DNA of 64,000 nucleotides from Acutalibacter sp. (GCA_022511515.1 JAFLRP010000107.1:1-64000); one strand, 5' to 3'. Shown: positions 49,449 through 59,872, counted from the first letter of the stretch. Notes: a model not told the origin generated them from the sequence alone. Translations and numbers: made by a program.

Positions 49449-50348
49449 CTATAAAAGCAGGTCAAATTTTTTGGTATCAGCCCACATTCCGTTTTCAAAG
49501 ACAACGCAATATAAATAAGCGTCCGAAGAAAGATATGCAGATACGGAAATCTGTTTTCCAAAGTCAAATTGATAAAAGGGCTTTATAAAATCAGATCTCT
49601 TTGAACCGGGGTGGGAGGGGAAAAGAATTTTACTTTCTTCCGCTATGTCAAGATTTTTTGTCCAGATACAATGACGTGCGGAATCAAATTCCGCTCCGGC
49701 GCTCTGGCTGACATCGCGCTGATCTGTTGGCAGCACAACCACAAATCTGCCCTCTACTTGATAGACTGCGAGCTTTCCGAAAGTCTGGGTCGGCTCTTGC
49801 GGATGCCGGCCGCTTGCGGCCACCCGTATGACGAACTCCTCGCGGTATTGCTCATAAAAAGAGTTCACTTCTTTCTCGGTGCGGCCAAAGGCGTAAAGCA
49901 GTTCCCGGGGGGAATTTGCCTCGCAAGCGGGATTGCAGGAAATGTAGTCCTCTATCCGATGCACTGTAGTGATAGGGGAATAGTGGGGGTCATCGGGGTC
50001 GTTATTCAACACATTTTGAAACAGCTCCAACGTGTCTTTGAGAAAATAGGAAAGGATTTTCTCAAAGGCAGAACCTTGCGGTAAATTCACGTATTCCTCA
50101 GTGCCCTGACTTGCTTCATATCTCTGGAAAAAGAAATCGATCTCTTCCGGATCATAGCCGCCCCTTACTAAAAAATTCCGCACACTACTGTCTTTTTCAC
50201 CGCGATAAGCCAAATACGTTTGGAACCGGTCGCAGACTTCCCAATAGGGGCAGAGGGCGCTGCCGGTTTCCCGGTCGTCGCTGACAAGGTCAAACAGCCA
50301 TGTGGTTTGATCGAAAAAACGCGATACGATCCGTTCTTTTTCATTCAT
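49449..50348 (-). CDS. hypothetical protein
   Basis: long ORF, GC3-like composition of neighbours, no recognised family. Confidence 0.6.
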   Translation of the reverse strand: MNEKERIVSRFFDQTTWLFDLVSDDRETGSALCPYWEVCDRFQTYLAYRGEKDSSVRNFLVRGGYDPEEIDFFFQRYEASQGTEEYVNLPQGSAFEKILSYFLKDTLELFQNVLNNDPDDPHYSPITTVHRIEDYISCNPACEANSPRELLYAFGRTEKEVNSFYEQYREEFVIRVAASGRHPQEPTQTFGKLAVYQVEGRFVVVLPTDQRDVSQSAGAEFDSARHCIWTKNLDIAEESKILFPSHPGSKRSDFIKPFYQFDFGKQISVSAYLSSDAYLYCVVFENGMWADTKKFDLLL

Positions 50349-50519
50349 ACTACTTCTTTTCTCCTGCTGATTTCCTCCTCATTTTACCACCCTTTCCGAC
50401 CCTTGTCCACATTTCCGGATTTCCTTTACAAATCAGGAAAGAAGTGCTAAAATATATGGGCATTCCGATTCAAAGGTTAAAAAACTGCCAATCTTTTTGG
50501 AGAGGGAAGGTGTTTCGCC

Positions 50520-50627
50520 ATGAAGGGCTACAATCCCAATCGTAGGGCATTGGTCATTCGCATTGTCGCCGGGCTTCTGGCGCTTTTGATGATCGCCAGC
50601 GTGTTTTCTGCGTTGATTTTTAAGTGA
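50520..50627 (+). CDS. 35-aa single-TM small protein MKGYNPNRRALVIRIVAGLLALLMIASVFSALIFK
   Basis: ATG preceded by ggagagggaagg; absent from ORF track because of its size. Confidence 0.6.
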   Translation: MKGYNPNRRALVIRIVAGLLALLMIASVFSALIFK

Positions 50628-50662
50628 TTTGATTATTGATAAAGGAGAGTAAAATTGATACT

Positions 50663-52621
50663 ATGAACAACAAAGGAAAATATTATTTGACTACAGCCAT
50701 TGCCTACACCTCGGGCAAACCCCATATCGGCAATGTGTACGAGATCGTGCTGGCAGACGCCATCGCCCGGTTTAAGCGGATGGAGGGCTTTGAGGTGTGG
50801 CTCCAGACCGGCACCGACGAGCATGGGCAGAAAAACGAATTGAAAGCGGAAGCCGAGGGCATCACGCCCAAGGAATTTGTGGACCGCATTGCCGGGATCA
50901 TCAAGGGACAGTTCGACCTGATGAACGTGTCCTACGATCACTTTATCCGCACCACTGACGACTATCACGAAAAGGAAGTCCAGAAGATTTTCAAGAAGCT
51001 CTACGATCAGGGCGACATCTACAAGAGTGCCTACGAAGGACTTTACTGCACCGACTGCGAATCTTTCTTCACGGAGAGCCAGCTCATTGACGGCAAGTGC
51101 CCGGACTGCGGCAGAGAGGTACACCCCGCCAAGGAAGAAGCCTACTTCTTCAAAATGAGCAAGTACGCTCAGCGGCTCATCGACCACATCAACGAGCACC
51201 CGGAGTTCATCCAGCCTGTATCGAGAAAAAATGAGATGATGAACAATTTCCTGCTGCCCGGCTTGCAGGATCTGTGCGTGTCCCGTTCTTCTTTCAAGTG
51301 GGGCATTCCGGTGGAATTCGACCCCAAGCACGTGGTGTACGTTTGGCTGGACGCTTTGACCAACTACATCACCGGCATCGGCTACCACTGCGACGGGGAC
51401 AGCACCGAGCAGTTCCACAAGGAATGGCCTGCTGATCTGCATTTGATCGGCAAGGACATCGTGCGTTTCCACACCATCTATTGGCCCATCTTCCTGATGG
51501 CGCTGGATTTGCCGTTGCCCAAGCAGGTGTTCGGCCATCCGTGGCTTCTGATGAACGGCGGCAAGATGAGCAAGTCCAAGGGCAATACCATCTATGCCGA
51601 CGATTTGGTGGACATTTTCGGCGTGGATTCCGTGCGGTATTTCGTGCTCCACGAAATGCCCTACGAAAATGACGGCAATCTCACCTGGGAGCTGGTGACC
51701 GAGCGGAACAATTCCGATCTGGCCAACATTTTGGGCAATCTGGTGAACCGCACCATTTCCATGAGCAACAAGTATTTCGGCGGCACCGTAAAAAATTCCG
51801 GCGTGACCGAGCCCGTGGATGACGACCTGAAAGCCGTTGTCGCCGCCTGTCGGGACAAGGTCGCCGCTAAAATGGCGGACCTGCGGGTGGCGGACGCCAT
51901 GACGGAGATCATGAATCTCTTCAAGCGCTGCAACAAGTATATCGACGAGACCATGCCCTGGACGCTGGCAAAGAGTGAAGAAAGCCTGCCCCGGCTGGAG
52001 ACCGTGCTCTATAATCTGGTGGATTCCATCTGCGTGGGCGCTTCCCTGATGCAGCCGTTCCTGCCCGGCACCTGCGACAATATTTTCCGCCAGTTGAACA
52101 CCCAGCCCAGAGAGTGGGACGAGCTCTCTAAGACCGGCCTGTACCCCAGTGGGAACAAGGTGACGGAGCAGCCGGAGATCCTGTTCGCCAGACTGGACGA
52201 GGACGAGGTCATCGCAAAGGCCGAAGAAAAGCGGCTGGCTGCCATGCCCGTACCGGAGCTGGAGGTAGAGCCCCAGCTCGAGGAAAAAGTGGATTTCGAC
52301 ACCTTCTGCAAGTCCGATTTCCGAGTGGTGAAGGTCAAGGCCTGTGAAGCTGTGAAAAAGAGTGACAAGCTGCTTCGCTTTACACTAGATGACGGTACCG
52401 GCACGGACCGGCAGATTTTATCCGGCATCCACAAGTGGTACGAGCCGGAGGATCTGGTGGGCAAGACGCTGGTGGCCATCGTCAATCTTCCGCCCCGGAA
52501 GATGATGGGGCTGGAAAGCTGCGGCATGCTGATCTCCGCCGTCCACAAGGAAAAGGGCGAGGAAGTTCTGCATTTGATCATGGTGGACGACAACATCCCC
52601 GCAGGAGCAAAACTCTGCTAG
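50663..52621 (+). CDS. metG: methionyl-tRNA synthetase
   Basis: TAIAYTSGKPHIGNVYE, GGKMSKSKGNTIY, C-terminal tRNA-binding domain. Confidence 0.96.
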   Translation: MNNKGKYYLTTAIAYTSGKPHIGNVYEIVLADAIARFKRMEGFEVWLQTGTDEHGQKNELKAEAEGITPKEFVDRIAGIIKGQFDLMNVSYDHFIRTTDDYHEKEVQKIFKKLYDQGDIYKSAYEGLYCTDCESFFTESQLIDGKCPDCGREVHPAKEEAYFFKMSKYAQRLIDHINEHPEFIQPVSRKNEMMNNFLLPGLQDLCVSRSSFKWGIPVEFDPKHVVYVWLDALTNYITGIGYHCDGDSTEQFHKEWPADLHLIGKDIVRFHTIYWPIFLMALDLPLPKQVFGHPWLLMNGGKMSKSKGNTIYADDLVDIFGVDSVRYFVLHEMPYENDGNLTWELVTERNNSDLANILGNLVNRTISMSNKYFGGTVKNSGVTEPVDDDLKAVVAACRDKVAAKMADLRVADAMTEIMNLFKRCNKYIDETMPWTLAKSEESLPRLETVLYNLVDSICVGASLMQPFLPGTCDNIFRQLNTQPREWDELSKTGLYPSGNKVTEQPEILFARLDEDEVIAKAEEKRLAAMPVPELEVEPQLEEKVDFDTFCKSDFRVVKVKACEAVKKSDKLLRFTLDDGTGTDRQILSGIHKWYEPEDLVGKTLVAIVNLPPRKMMGLESCGMLISAVHKEKGEEVLHLIMVDDNIPAGAKLC

Positions 52622-52753
52622 AGTTTGAAAATGAATTTTCAAACTCCCGGTTTTGCGGCTTTTGCCGCCGTATATGATGGCGGCAATTTTGCTTCGCAAA
52701 ACCAGCCGCAATTCCCGAAGAAGAGGACGGCTTTCACTGACATGAAAGCCATG
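52619..52753 (+). repeat. hairpin cassette 5 (modules E-F-G-C)
   Basis: gagtttgaaaa-tgaa-ttttcaaactc; ggttttgcg..gccgcc..ggcggc..cgcaaaacc; aattcccgaagaagagga; ggctttca-ctgaca-tgaaagcc-ATG. Confidence 0.75.
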
Positions 52754-52761
52754 GATTAAAA

Positions 52762-53601
52762 ATGAAATCAATGATTTTCGATTCCCATGCACATTACAAC
52801 GACGGGCGGTTCGACAGTGACCGGGAGGAGCTTTTGGGAAAGACCTTGCCGGAAGCGGGGGTCTGCGGCATTTTGAACATGGGCGCGGATCTGCAGGGCT
52901 GTCTGGACACCGTGGCGCTGACAAAACAGTATCCCTATGTGTATGGAGCGGTGGGCATTCACCCGGAGGACGCGGCGCAGGAGATGCTGTCGCATCTCCC
53001 GGAATTGCCGCCCGAGCTGGCCGAAAAGAAGCCGAAAGACTGGCTTTCCCTGCTGCGGGAGCTGTTGAAACTTCCCAAGATCGTAGCGGTGGGGGAGATC
53101 GGGTTGGATTACCATTGGCTGGACGCCTGCCCCAAGGAGCGGCAGCAGGAGGTGTTTGCCATTCAGTTGGAGCTGGCAAACGAGCTGTCCCTGCCGGTGG
53201 CCGTTCACGACAGGGAGGCCCACGGCGACACGCTGGAATTTTTGAAGCGCTACCGCCCCCAAGGGGTGCTGCACTGCTTTTCGGGCAGTTGGGAAATGGC
53301 CAAAGAAGTGCTGTCTCTGGGTATGTACCTGGGCTTGGGCGGCGTAGTGACCTTCCAAAACGCCAAACATGTCATAGAGGTGGCGGAGAAGATGCCGCTG
53401 GACAGACTGCTGCTGGAAACAGACGCTCCTTACATGGCGCCCGTCCCGTACCGGGGCAGGCGGAACGATTCTTCCCTGATCCGCTATGTGGTGGAGAAGA
53501 TCGGCGAGCTGCGGGGCTTGCCGCAAGAAGCTGTTTTGGAAGCGGCAGAGGAGAATACCAGGCGGCTGTTTCATCTGCCGCCGAGAGGGGAAACGCTATG
53601 A
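52762..53601 (+). CDS. tatD: TatD-family hydrolase
   Basis: IFDSHAHYND, GVLHCFSGSWEMA, LLLETDAPYMAP. Confidence 0.94.
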   Translation: MKSMIFDSHAHYNDGRFDSDREELLGKTLPEAGVCGILNMGADLQGCLDTVALTKQYPYVYGAVGIHPEDAAQEMLSHLPELPPELAEKKPKDWLSLLRELLKLPKIVAVGEIGLDYHWLDACPKERQQEVFAIQLELANELSLPVAVHDREAHGDTLEFLKRYRPQGVLHCFSGSWEMAKEVLSLGMYLGLGGVVTFQNAKHVIEVAEKMPLDRLLLETDAPYMAPVPYRGRRNDSSLIRYVVEKIGELRGLPQEAVLEAAEENTRRLFHLPPRGETL

Positions 53602-54224
53602 GGGAAAAAGAAAAACCCGCCAGTATCGTTTACGAATACGGGGCCGGTCTTTATATCAATCTGACCAATCAATGTCCCAACAACTGCGATTTTTGTCTGC
53701 GGAAAAACAGCGACGGCAGTCTGTATGCGGAAAATCTCTGGTATCAGGGCAAAGAGCCCACAAAAGAGGAGATTTGGGCGGAACTCACGGGCCGTGACTT
53801 AAATCAGTACGCTGAAATCGTATTCTGCGGGTACGGCGAGCCTGCTTGCCGCTGGGATGACATGATGTGGCTCTGCGACAAGCTGAGAGCCCATGGCTCC
53901 CACTTCATCCGCATCAACACCAACGGTCTGGCGGATCTGATCGTGGGCAGACAGGTGGCCTCCGAGCTGGACGGCAGAGCGGATGCGGTGTCCGTCAGTT
54001 TGAACGCCTCTACGGCAGAAAAGTACGACGGGCTGTGCCACAGCAAATTCGGGCTGGATGCGTTTCCTGCCATTTTGCGCTTTACCGCAGTGGCGGTGCT
54101 GAACGTGCCCCACGTCCGCATGACAGTGGTCAGCACGATGAAGAAAGAAGAAATCGAAACGTGTAAAAAAGTGTGTGAAAGCGTGGGTGCAGATTTCCAC
54201 GTGCGGGACTATATCAGCGAGTGA
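53598..54224 (+). CDS. TatD-linked radical SAM protein
   Basis: NLTNQCPNNCDFCLRKN (CxxxCxxC), CGYGEP; ATG overlaps tatD stop. Confidence 0.88.
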   Translation: MREKEKPASIVYEYGAGLYINLTNQCPNNCDFCLRKNSDGSLYAENLWYQGKEPTKEEIWAELTGRDLNQYAEIVFCGYGEPACRWDDMMWLCDKLRAHGSHFIRINTNGLADLIVGRQVASELDGRADAVSVSLNASTAEKYDGLCHSKFGLDAFPAILRFTAVAVLNVPHVRMTVVSTMKKEEIETCKKVCESVGADFHVRDYISE

Positions 54225-54288
54225 TCGCACGGAAACGGCTGCGTCTATGTTTCTCATAATCAAATCAAAAAGAAAAGAGGGTATTTCT

Positions 54289-54762
54289 ATGAAAAAGGTG
54301 TTTGCTTTTGTACTGGTTCTTTCCCTGCTGCTGTGTTGTGCCGCCTGTGGGGAATCAAACAGCACTGCCGGCGACGGCAACATTGAAGGCAGCTTGACGG
54401 ACCTGCTGGCCAAGGTGACCGACGGAGCTACAGATCCGGAGATGTCCCTGATCGAGACAGAGGTCACAGAGGACATGTTCTCCTGGTATTTGTTCATCGA
54501 TCCCATCGACGGTGCGGAAGCCGTGGTGTCCGAGCCCATGATCGGTTCTATCCCCCACAGTGTGGTGCTGTTGCGCGTGCCGGATTCCGCGGATGCTGAG
54601 CAGGTGCGGAGTGAGATCGAAGAAAAGCTGGATCCCCGGAAATGGGTCTGCGTAGAAGCGGAAAAGACTGCTGTGCTGCGCCGGGGTAACTTGATCCTGA
54701 TGGTTATGTCCGACACGGAAACCACAGATAAGGTCATTTCCAATTTCAGCGCGTTGAGCTGA
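54289..54762 (+). CDS. putative lipoprotein
   Basis: MKKVFAFVLVLSLLLCCAACGES lipobox. Confidence 0.7.
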   Translation: MKKVFAFVLVLSLLLCCAACGESNSTAGDGNIEGSLTDLLAKVTDGATDPEMSLIETEVTEDMFSWYLFIDPIDGAEAVVSEPMIGSIPHSVVLLRVPDSADAEQVRSEIEEKLDPRKWVCVEAEKTAVLRRGNLILMVMSDTETTDKVISNFSALS

Positions 54763-54780
54763 CCGTTTGAAAGGGCAAAC

Positions 54781-54820
54781 AAAAATTCCTCTTGGAGACA
54801 TTCTCCAAGAGGAATTTTTT
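54781..54820. terminator. bidirectional terminator
   Basis: aaaaattcctcttggaga-cat-tctccaagaggaatttttt. Confidence 0.85.
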
Positions 54821-54833
54821 CATCTGTCATTCC

Positions 54834-57563
54834 TTAAAAGAGGATCCGCAAATATTTGCACCGCAGCCATTCGCCTTTGGGCAGGCCTGCCTTCAGCTTT
54901 TTCTCCATCGCGGCCGCCTGTTCGATCAGTGTGCCCAGCTCCTCTTCAGTCACCGTGTGGTGGCTGAATCGGGCTTTCAGGGCAATCTCCTCCAGCTCCT
55001 CCGGCGGGGTGCTGCTGCCGCCGGGCAGCAGGCGGTTTTCCCAGTACAGACGGAGCAGATGGGCGTAGACGCACAGCGCCGCTTTATTCCTTTTTCGCTG
55101 CCGGAACAATCGCTTCCGGTGTAACAGCCGGATCAGCCGCTGCGCCCAAATCAGCAGGATGGCAGCGAGGATCAGCGAGATCAGCAGGAATAGGAGCCCA
55201 AAGAAGGTCAGACGTCCGGAGACCAGGAGCTTCAAGCCGAAGATGGACGGCCCTGCAGAGGAGGAATTGCCCTTGTGAGGACCTGTTCCGGGTGAGGGCG
55301 AAGGCGAGGGAGACGGAGAAGGCGAAGGTGAAGGGGAAGGAGAGGGGGATGGGGATGGGGAAGTTCTGTCCGGGGCCTCGGAGAAAGCGGGGTCGATGGG
55401 CGTGGGCGTAGGCGCGAGGTTCCCCGAGAGATCGGGAGAAATCGACGGAGCAGGGTTCGTATCGAGAGACTCCGGCAGATCGAGCGGATCGTCATTTTCA
55501 CTGGGACTTCTGGCGTTGACATAGGCCGCCGGTACGGATTCTCCGGCAGGAGTCATCTCCACCGGGATCCAGCCGATCCCGCCCCAGTACACCTCCACCC
55601 AGGCGTGGGCGTTGTAGTCCGGCACGCTGATCCAGTTGGAAAATGCTGGGTCGGAAGATTCGGTGGGCACGGCGAAACCTTCCGCGTACCGGGCGGGAAT
55701 TCCCGCAGCCCGCAGCAGCATGGTGGCGGCGGTGGCGAAATGTACGCAGTATCCGGTGCGGCTTTCCGTCAGGAAATAGGTGACGAAGTCCTTGCCGCCG
55801 GGCAGGGTGGGGGGCGTCCAAGAGTAGGTACATTCCTCTGCCAAGAGCCGCTTTATCTGCCGCAGATAGGAAACCCTGTCTTCCTGCGCCAGATTCGGAG
55901 ACAGCCCGTGCTCCTTGGCATAATTCGTCAAAATATGGCGGAGATCGTCGGGGATTTGGGTATAACGGGAATATACAAATTCATCGTACTGCTCCAGAGG
56001 TTCAATGATGTTTGAAACGATTTCGACGGGCAGAAGTTCCTTCATCCAGCCGGACACCCGCCACTGATCCCCCAGAGGCACTCTGTCTGATTCCAGAGAA
56101 TCCGCAATCCATTGGGAAAGCGTGTCGAGTGTCTCCTCGTTGTAGGGAATGCCCTGTGCCAAAAGATCCTCCCAATAGGCGGAAAACCGTGCGTCATAAG
56201 TGGGCAGGTTTTCCAGAGAGGGAATGGCCACGGCGGACAGGGCGTATTCGTCCATATCGGAAAGAGCGCGAGGCGCCGCCAAAAAGCCGTCGTCCTCGTA
56301 TTCCATATTGTTAGGCGGGCCCAGCGGGGAATAAAGCCCGTACGGGGAATAGATGCTTTGGAAATCGCTTCCCAGCTTGCGAACGGTCACAAAATAGGAA
56401 AAATGAGGATCGGAATCCATGGGCATGGATTGCATCAGGTCGGCGGGAAGGGTCTGGGAGCTCCGACCTCCCCAAATTTCGTTGACGATTTCCGAATCTT
56501 CTGAGGAAAGCCGCTCCCAGCTCGTGCCGGTGTAAACGCTGCCCACAAAGCCCTTGAGGTAATCCTTCTGACTTACAGGGGATTCTTCAAAAGTGGGGAC
56601 GCCGTTCTGCCATTCGTACCGCACCTGCAATGCGATCTTTCCGGAGTAGAATCGGTTGCCCAGAGCGGAGAAATCCACACGGTTACTGTGCCCTGTACCG
56701 CCCCGAAACACGGTCTGAAGATTCAGGCCGTTATTCAGTTGGGTGCGGAGGTCAACAGCAAACTGGGGACGTTTATAGGTTTCCGGAGGGAACACGGTAT
56801 AGATCAGAATGAGAGACAGCGCCAGAATGGGAAGCAACGTGAGGGAAACGGGATGCAGAAACATGTTTCCGGCAGAGTGGAAGGAACTGCCGTGCTCTAC
56901 CAGTTGACTGCGCTGCCGCAAAGAGGGCGCCGCCAGCAGCAAGAAGGCCCAGAATACCAGCAAGATCCCAAAAGCCCAACGGTTCGGCTGGATGGAAAAG
57001 CCCAGATGGGAGAGCAGAAAGAGTCCGGTAAGGCCGAATGTCCCCAAAAGGCTTTGATGGCGGACGAACATCCAGGAAAGCAGCCAGAAAAAGAAAAACG
57101 CCAGAAAGATGAGAAAGAGCGTCACCACTTGTTTCTCCGGCCCGGGACGGAGCTCCTTCACCGGAAACTGAGGCAGTACTTTTCGCACATTGAGCCGCTC
57201 GGAATAGGAAGAAAGCATGGTGTTGGCAGTGCGGAGGGCGCCTTGCGCCACATCTTCAAAGTTGCGCCACAATGCAAGCCCCCACACCGAAAGCGTGCAC
57301 AGGGGAAGGATCCATCTCCGGCGCTCGGGCAGATATTGTCCTGCGCAAATCAGGGAGAAAAACACGCTCCAAAGGGCAAATTGATTCCAATGTACGGAAA
57401 TGCCGAAGGCGGTGAGGAAACAGCCGAATGCCCCTGCCCATGCCAGCAAAAACAGGACGGTATGAAAGCAGAAGGAGGAAAATTTCCCGGGCCTGGGCAC
57501 AATGATACCGGGTCTATTCAGCAGGTTGGTTTCGGGCTCGGAAACTTGCTTTCGCCGGGACAT
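54834..57563 (-). CDS. transglutaminase-like membrane protein (TgpA-type) with Pro-Ser repeat linker
   Basis: multi-TM N-terminus, SRTGYCVHFATAATMLLRAAGIPARYAEGF, PSPSPSPSPSPS linker, DUF4129-like end. Confidence 0.9.
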   Translation of the reverse strand: MSRRKQVSEPETNLLNRPGIIVPRPGKFSSFCFHTVLFLLAWAGAFGCFLTAFGISVHWNQFALWSVFFSLICAGQYLPERRRWILPLCTLSVWGLALWRNFEDVAQGALRTANTMLSSYSERLNVRKVLPQFPVKELRPGPEKQVVTLFLIFLAFFFFWLLSWMFVRHQSLLGTFGLTGLFLLSHLGFSIQPNRWAFGILLVFWAFLLLAAPSLRQRSQLVEHGSSFHSAGNMFLHPVSLTLLPILALSLILIYTVFPPETYKRPQFAVDLRTQLNNGLNLQTVFRGGTGHSNRVDFSALGNRFYSGKIALQVRYEWQNGVPTFEESPVSQKDYLKGFVGSVYTGTSWERLSSEDSEIVNEIWGGRSSQTLPADLMQSMPMDSDPHFSYFVTVRKLGSDFQSIYSPYGLYSPLGPPNNMEYEDDGFLAAPRALSDMDEYALSAVAIPSLENLPTYDARFSAYWEDLLAQGIPYNEETLDTLSQWIADSLESDRVPLGDQWRVSGWMKELLPVEIVSNIIEPLEQYDEFVYSRYTQIPDDLRHILTNYAKEHGLSPNLAQEDRVSYLRQIKRLLAEECTYSWTPPTLPGGKDFVTYFLTESRTGYCVHFATAATMLLRAAGIPARYAEGFAVPTESSDPAFSNWISVPDYNAHAWVEVYWGGIGWIPVEMTPAGESVPAAYVNARSPSENDDPLDLPESLDTNPAPSISPDLSGNLAPTPTPIDPAFSEAPDRTSPSPSPSPSPSPSPSPSPSPSPSPGTGPHKGNSSSAGPSIFGLKLLVSGRLTFFGLLFLLISLILAAILLIWAQRLIRLLHRKRLFRQRKRNKAALCVYAHLLRLYWENRLLPGGSSTPPEELEEIALKARFSHHTVTEEELGTLIEQAAAMEKKLKAGLPKGEWLRCKYLRILF

Positions 57564-57600
57564 AGGGCTCCTCCTTTCGTTTTTTTATGCGGTGATACGA

Positions 57601-58761
57601 TTATAGCCGGAATCCGTTCAGCGATTCCGTGACAGTGCCGGGCTGTACTGCGGTCAGCTCGACATTTGCGGGCAGGCTCTTCTCAGCGGGAAGGGGCTGC
57701 TCTGACGCCGCCAGGATGCTGAAACGGCAAGCGGGGAATTGCTGCCGCAGGGAAGCGGCAATGCCGGTGTCCGGCGTGCAGCACAGGTACAGAACATGGG
57801 CGACTCCGGCAGGCAGTCCCTGCCGGGGGATGGCCTTGGGCTCCGGGTCTCTGGGATTTTTGAGCAACGCTTCCAGCACCGGCAGCGCGGTGCCTCTGTC
57901 AGTGACCTTTTGCAGGATAAATTGCTGCTCTTTCCCTTTCCAAAAAGCCACGTGATGGGCAAGTTCCCGGGAAAGAAGATAGTGGGACAGGGTGGCGAAC
58001 AGATCCAGCAGCAGATCCACTTCTTTGCCGGAACCGTTGGGGTCCAGCACAAAGAGAACGCGATCGGAGATGGGCAGGCCGAATTCCCTGACCAGCAGAT
58101 CGCCGGTTTTCTGGGACAGCTTCCAGTGAATGCGGGAGATCTTGTCGCCCTCCCGGTATTCCCGGAGATCGAACAGCTCCGAGGGGTCGTCTCCCGGCTT
58201 TGTCTGAGAGTAGGAGTCACCGTCCCCATCGGGCAGGAACACCTGCTCTATCAAGAGCTCCGGATAATGTACGGCGGGATAGACCGTCACCCGGCAGACG
58301 GGGCAGCGGGAAAGGGGGATGGGAAAGGAAAAAATTCCCATGTAGTCACAGACTCGTCCCTTGCGAAGCTGACAGGTGATTTGCCCGCAATGGGAAGAAA
58401 CGAGACGATGCACCACCCGAAGGGGTTTTCGGCTGGCGGTAAACGTGAAATACTCCTCCTGAGTTTCTCCGGTCAGGCTGTTGTAGGTGTGCAACTGCAC
58501 TCTGGCACGCCCGCTGACAAGGGGCAGCCGGTTGTCGATGACGAACTGTAGGGGGACGGATTGTCCCTTGGTCACCTGATCCGTCTCCGCCAGAAATTTA
58601 AGGCGCAAGCCAAAAACGCCGGGCAGGGAGACCAAAAGAGAGATCCACGGTAGCGCCAGCGTCACCAGTAAAACATAATAGGAAATATATCCGTTATAGA
58701 AGACAAAAAATAGGAGCGCCCCTATGAGGACGACAAGATAGGAAAATCTGTTCTTCAGCAT
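57601..58761 (-). CDS. DUF58 protein
   Basis: GDDPSELFDLREYREGDKISRIHWKLSQKTGDLLVREF. Confidence 0.9.
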   Translation of the reverse strand: MLKNRFSYLVVLIGALLFFVFYNGYISYYVLLVTLALPWISLLVSLPGVFGLRLKFLAETDQVTKGQSVPLQFVIDNRLPLVSGRARVQLHTYNSLTGETQEEYFTFTASRKPLRVVHRLVSSHCGQITCQLRKGRVCDYMGIFSFPIPLSRCPVCRVTVYPAVHYPELLIEQVFLPDGDGDSYSQTKPGDDPSELFDLREYREGDKISRIHWKLSQKTGDLLVREFGLPISDRVLFVLDPNGSGKEVDLLLDLFATLSHYLLSRELAHHVAFWKGKEQQFILQKVTDRGTALPVLEALLKNPRDPEPKAIPRQGLPAGVAHVLYLCCTPDTGIAASLRQQFPACRFSILAASEQPLPAEKSLPANVELTAVQPGTVTESLNGFRL

Positions 58762-58764
58762 AGC

Positions 58765-59712
58765 CTATTTCACCAGCTTGGGAGCGGGAACGGACCGGAG
58801 AATCTTGGACAGAACGCTGGGAAGGTCCGAGCCGCTGACAGCGGCCTGAGGAGAGGGGATCATGCGGTGCTCCATGACGTTCAAAAACAGCAGATGGATG
58901 TCGCTGGGGATCATGTAATCCCTGCCCGCCATCCAGGCGGACGCCCTGCATGCCCGGATCAGCGCCCCGCCTGCTCTGGGGCTGGCGCCGATGCGCAGCA
59001 TGGGTTCTTCCCGGGTGGCAGTGCAGAGATTCGCCACGTATTCATACAGCTCGTCCGACACGTGAACGGCGGCCGCCTCTTTCTGCATATTCATCAAATC
59101 CTGCGCGGTGCAGACCGGCTCCACCAGATCGATGGGCCTGGCTCCCTCAGTCTGCTTCAGTATCTTGATTTCCTGAGCCAAATCGGGATAGCCGATGGAA
59201 AGCCGCATCATAAAGCGGTCCAGTTGGGATTCCGGCAGGGGCTGCGTTCCCGCAGAGCCGAAAGGGTTTTGGGTGGCAATGACGGTGTAGGGCCGGGGCA
59301 GGGGATGGCTTACGCCGTCCACGGTGACCTGTCCCTCCTCCATGGCTTCCAGCAGGGCGCTTTGGGTCTTGGCGCTGGTGCGGTTGATCTCATCTGCCAA
59401 AAACAGATTGCACAACGCCGCGCCGGAACGGTATTCAAACTCGCCCGTCGCCTGATTGTACATGGAAAAGCCGGTTACGTCGGCGGGCATAGTTTCCGGT
59501 GTGAACTGCACCCGGTTAAATTGCAGGCTCATGGCTTTGGCCAACGCCAGCGCCAGAGTGGTCTTGCCCATGCCGGGGTTATCCTCCAAAAGAATATGGC
59601 CCTCCGACAGGATCGCCATCAGCACCTTGCAGATGATGGTGTCCTTGCCGATGATGACCTTGCGTACCTCGTTGATCACGCTCAATGCCAGGGGTTGGAT
59701 CATAGGAATCAC
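58765..59712 (-). CDS. MoxR-family AAA ATPase
   Basis: LEDNPGMGKTTLALALAKA, DEINRTSAKTQSALLEAMEEGQVTVDG. Confidence 0.93.
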   Translation of the reverse strand: MIPMIQPLALSVINEVRKVIIGKDTIICKVLMAILSEGHILLEDNPGMGKTTLALALAKAMSLQFNRVQFTPETMPADVTGFSMYNQATGEFEYRSGAALCNLFLADEINRTSAKTQSALLEAMEEGQVTVDGVSHPLPRPYTVIATQNPFGSAGTQPLPESQLDRFMMRLSIGYPDLAQEIKILKQTEGARPIDLVEPVCTAQDLMNMQKEAAAVHVSDELYEYVANLCTATREEPMLRIGASPRAGGALIRACRASAWMAGRDYMIPSDIHLLFLNVMEHRMIPSPQAAVSGSDLPSVLSKILRSVPAPKLVK

Positions 59713-59872
59713 CTCGTGTCGGTTTTTCTATATATAGAAAGCTTGAATTTCACTTTTCGTCACAAGTGCCTCTATCTTACCACATTTCTCTGAAAAAGGC
59801 CATAGCTGACCGGAGGAATTTACAAAAGTCCTGTAAAAAGGCGGCTGCGAAAAGAAATTTTGAAAAAAGCTG

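Noticed and set aside
50400-50662. Possible T-box or S-box upstream of metG
   Set aside because: No T-box sequence (AGGGTGGNACCGCG) or SAM-riboswitch core visible.
53115-53597. N-terminal extension of the radical SAM ORF
   Set aside because: Overlaps tatD in another frame; the true start is the ATG overlapping the tatD stop.
55285-55375. GA-rich tandem repeat that could look like a repeat array
   Set aside because: It encodes the Pro-Ser linker (PSPSPSPS) of the transglutaminase protein; ordinary low-complexity coding.
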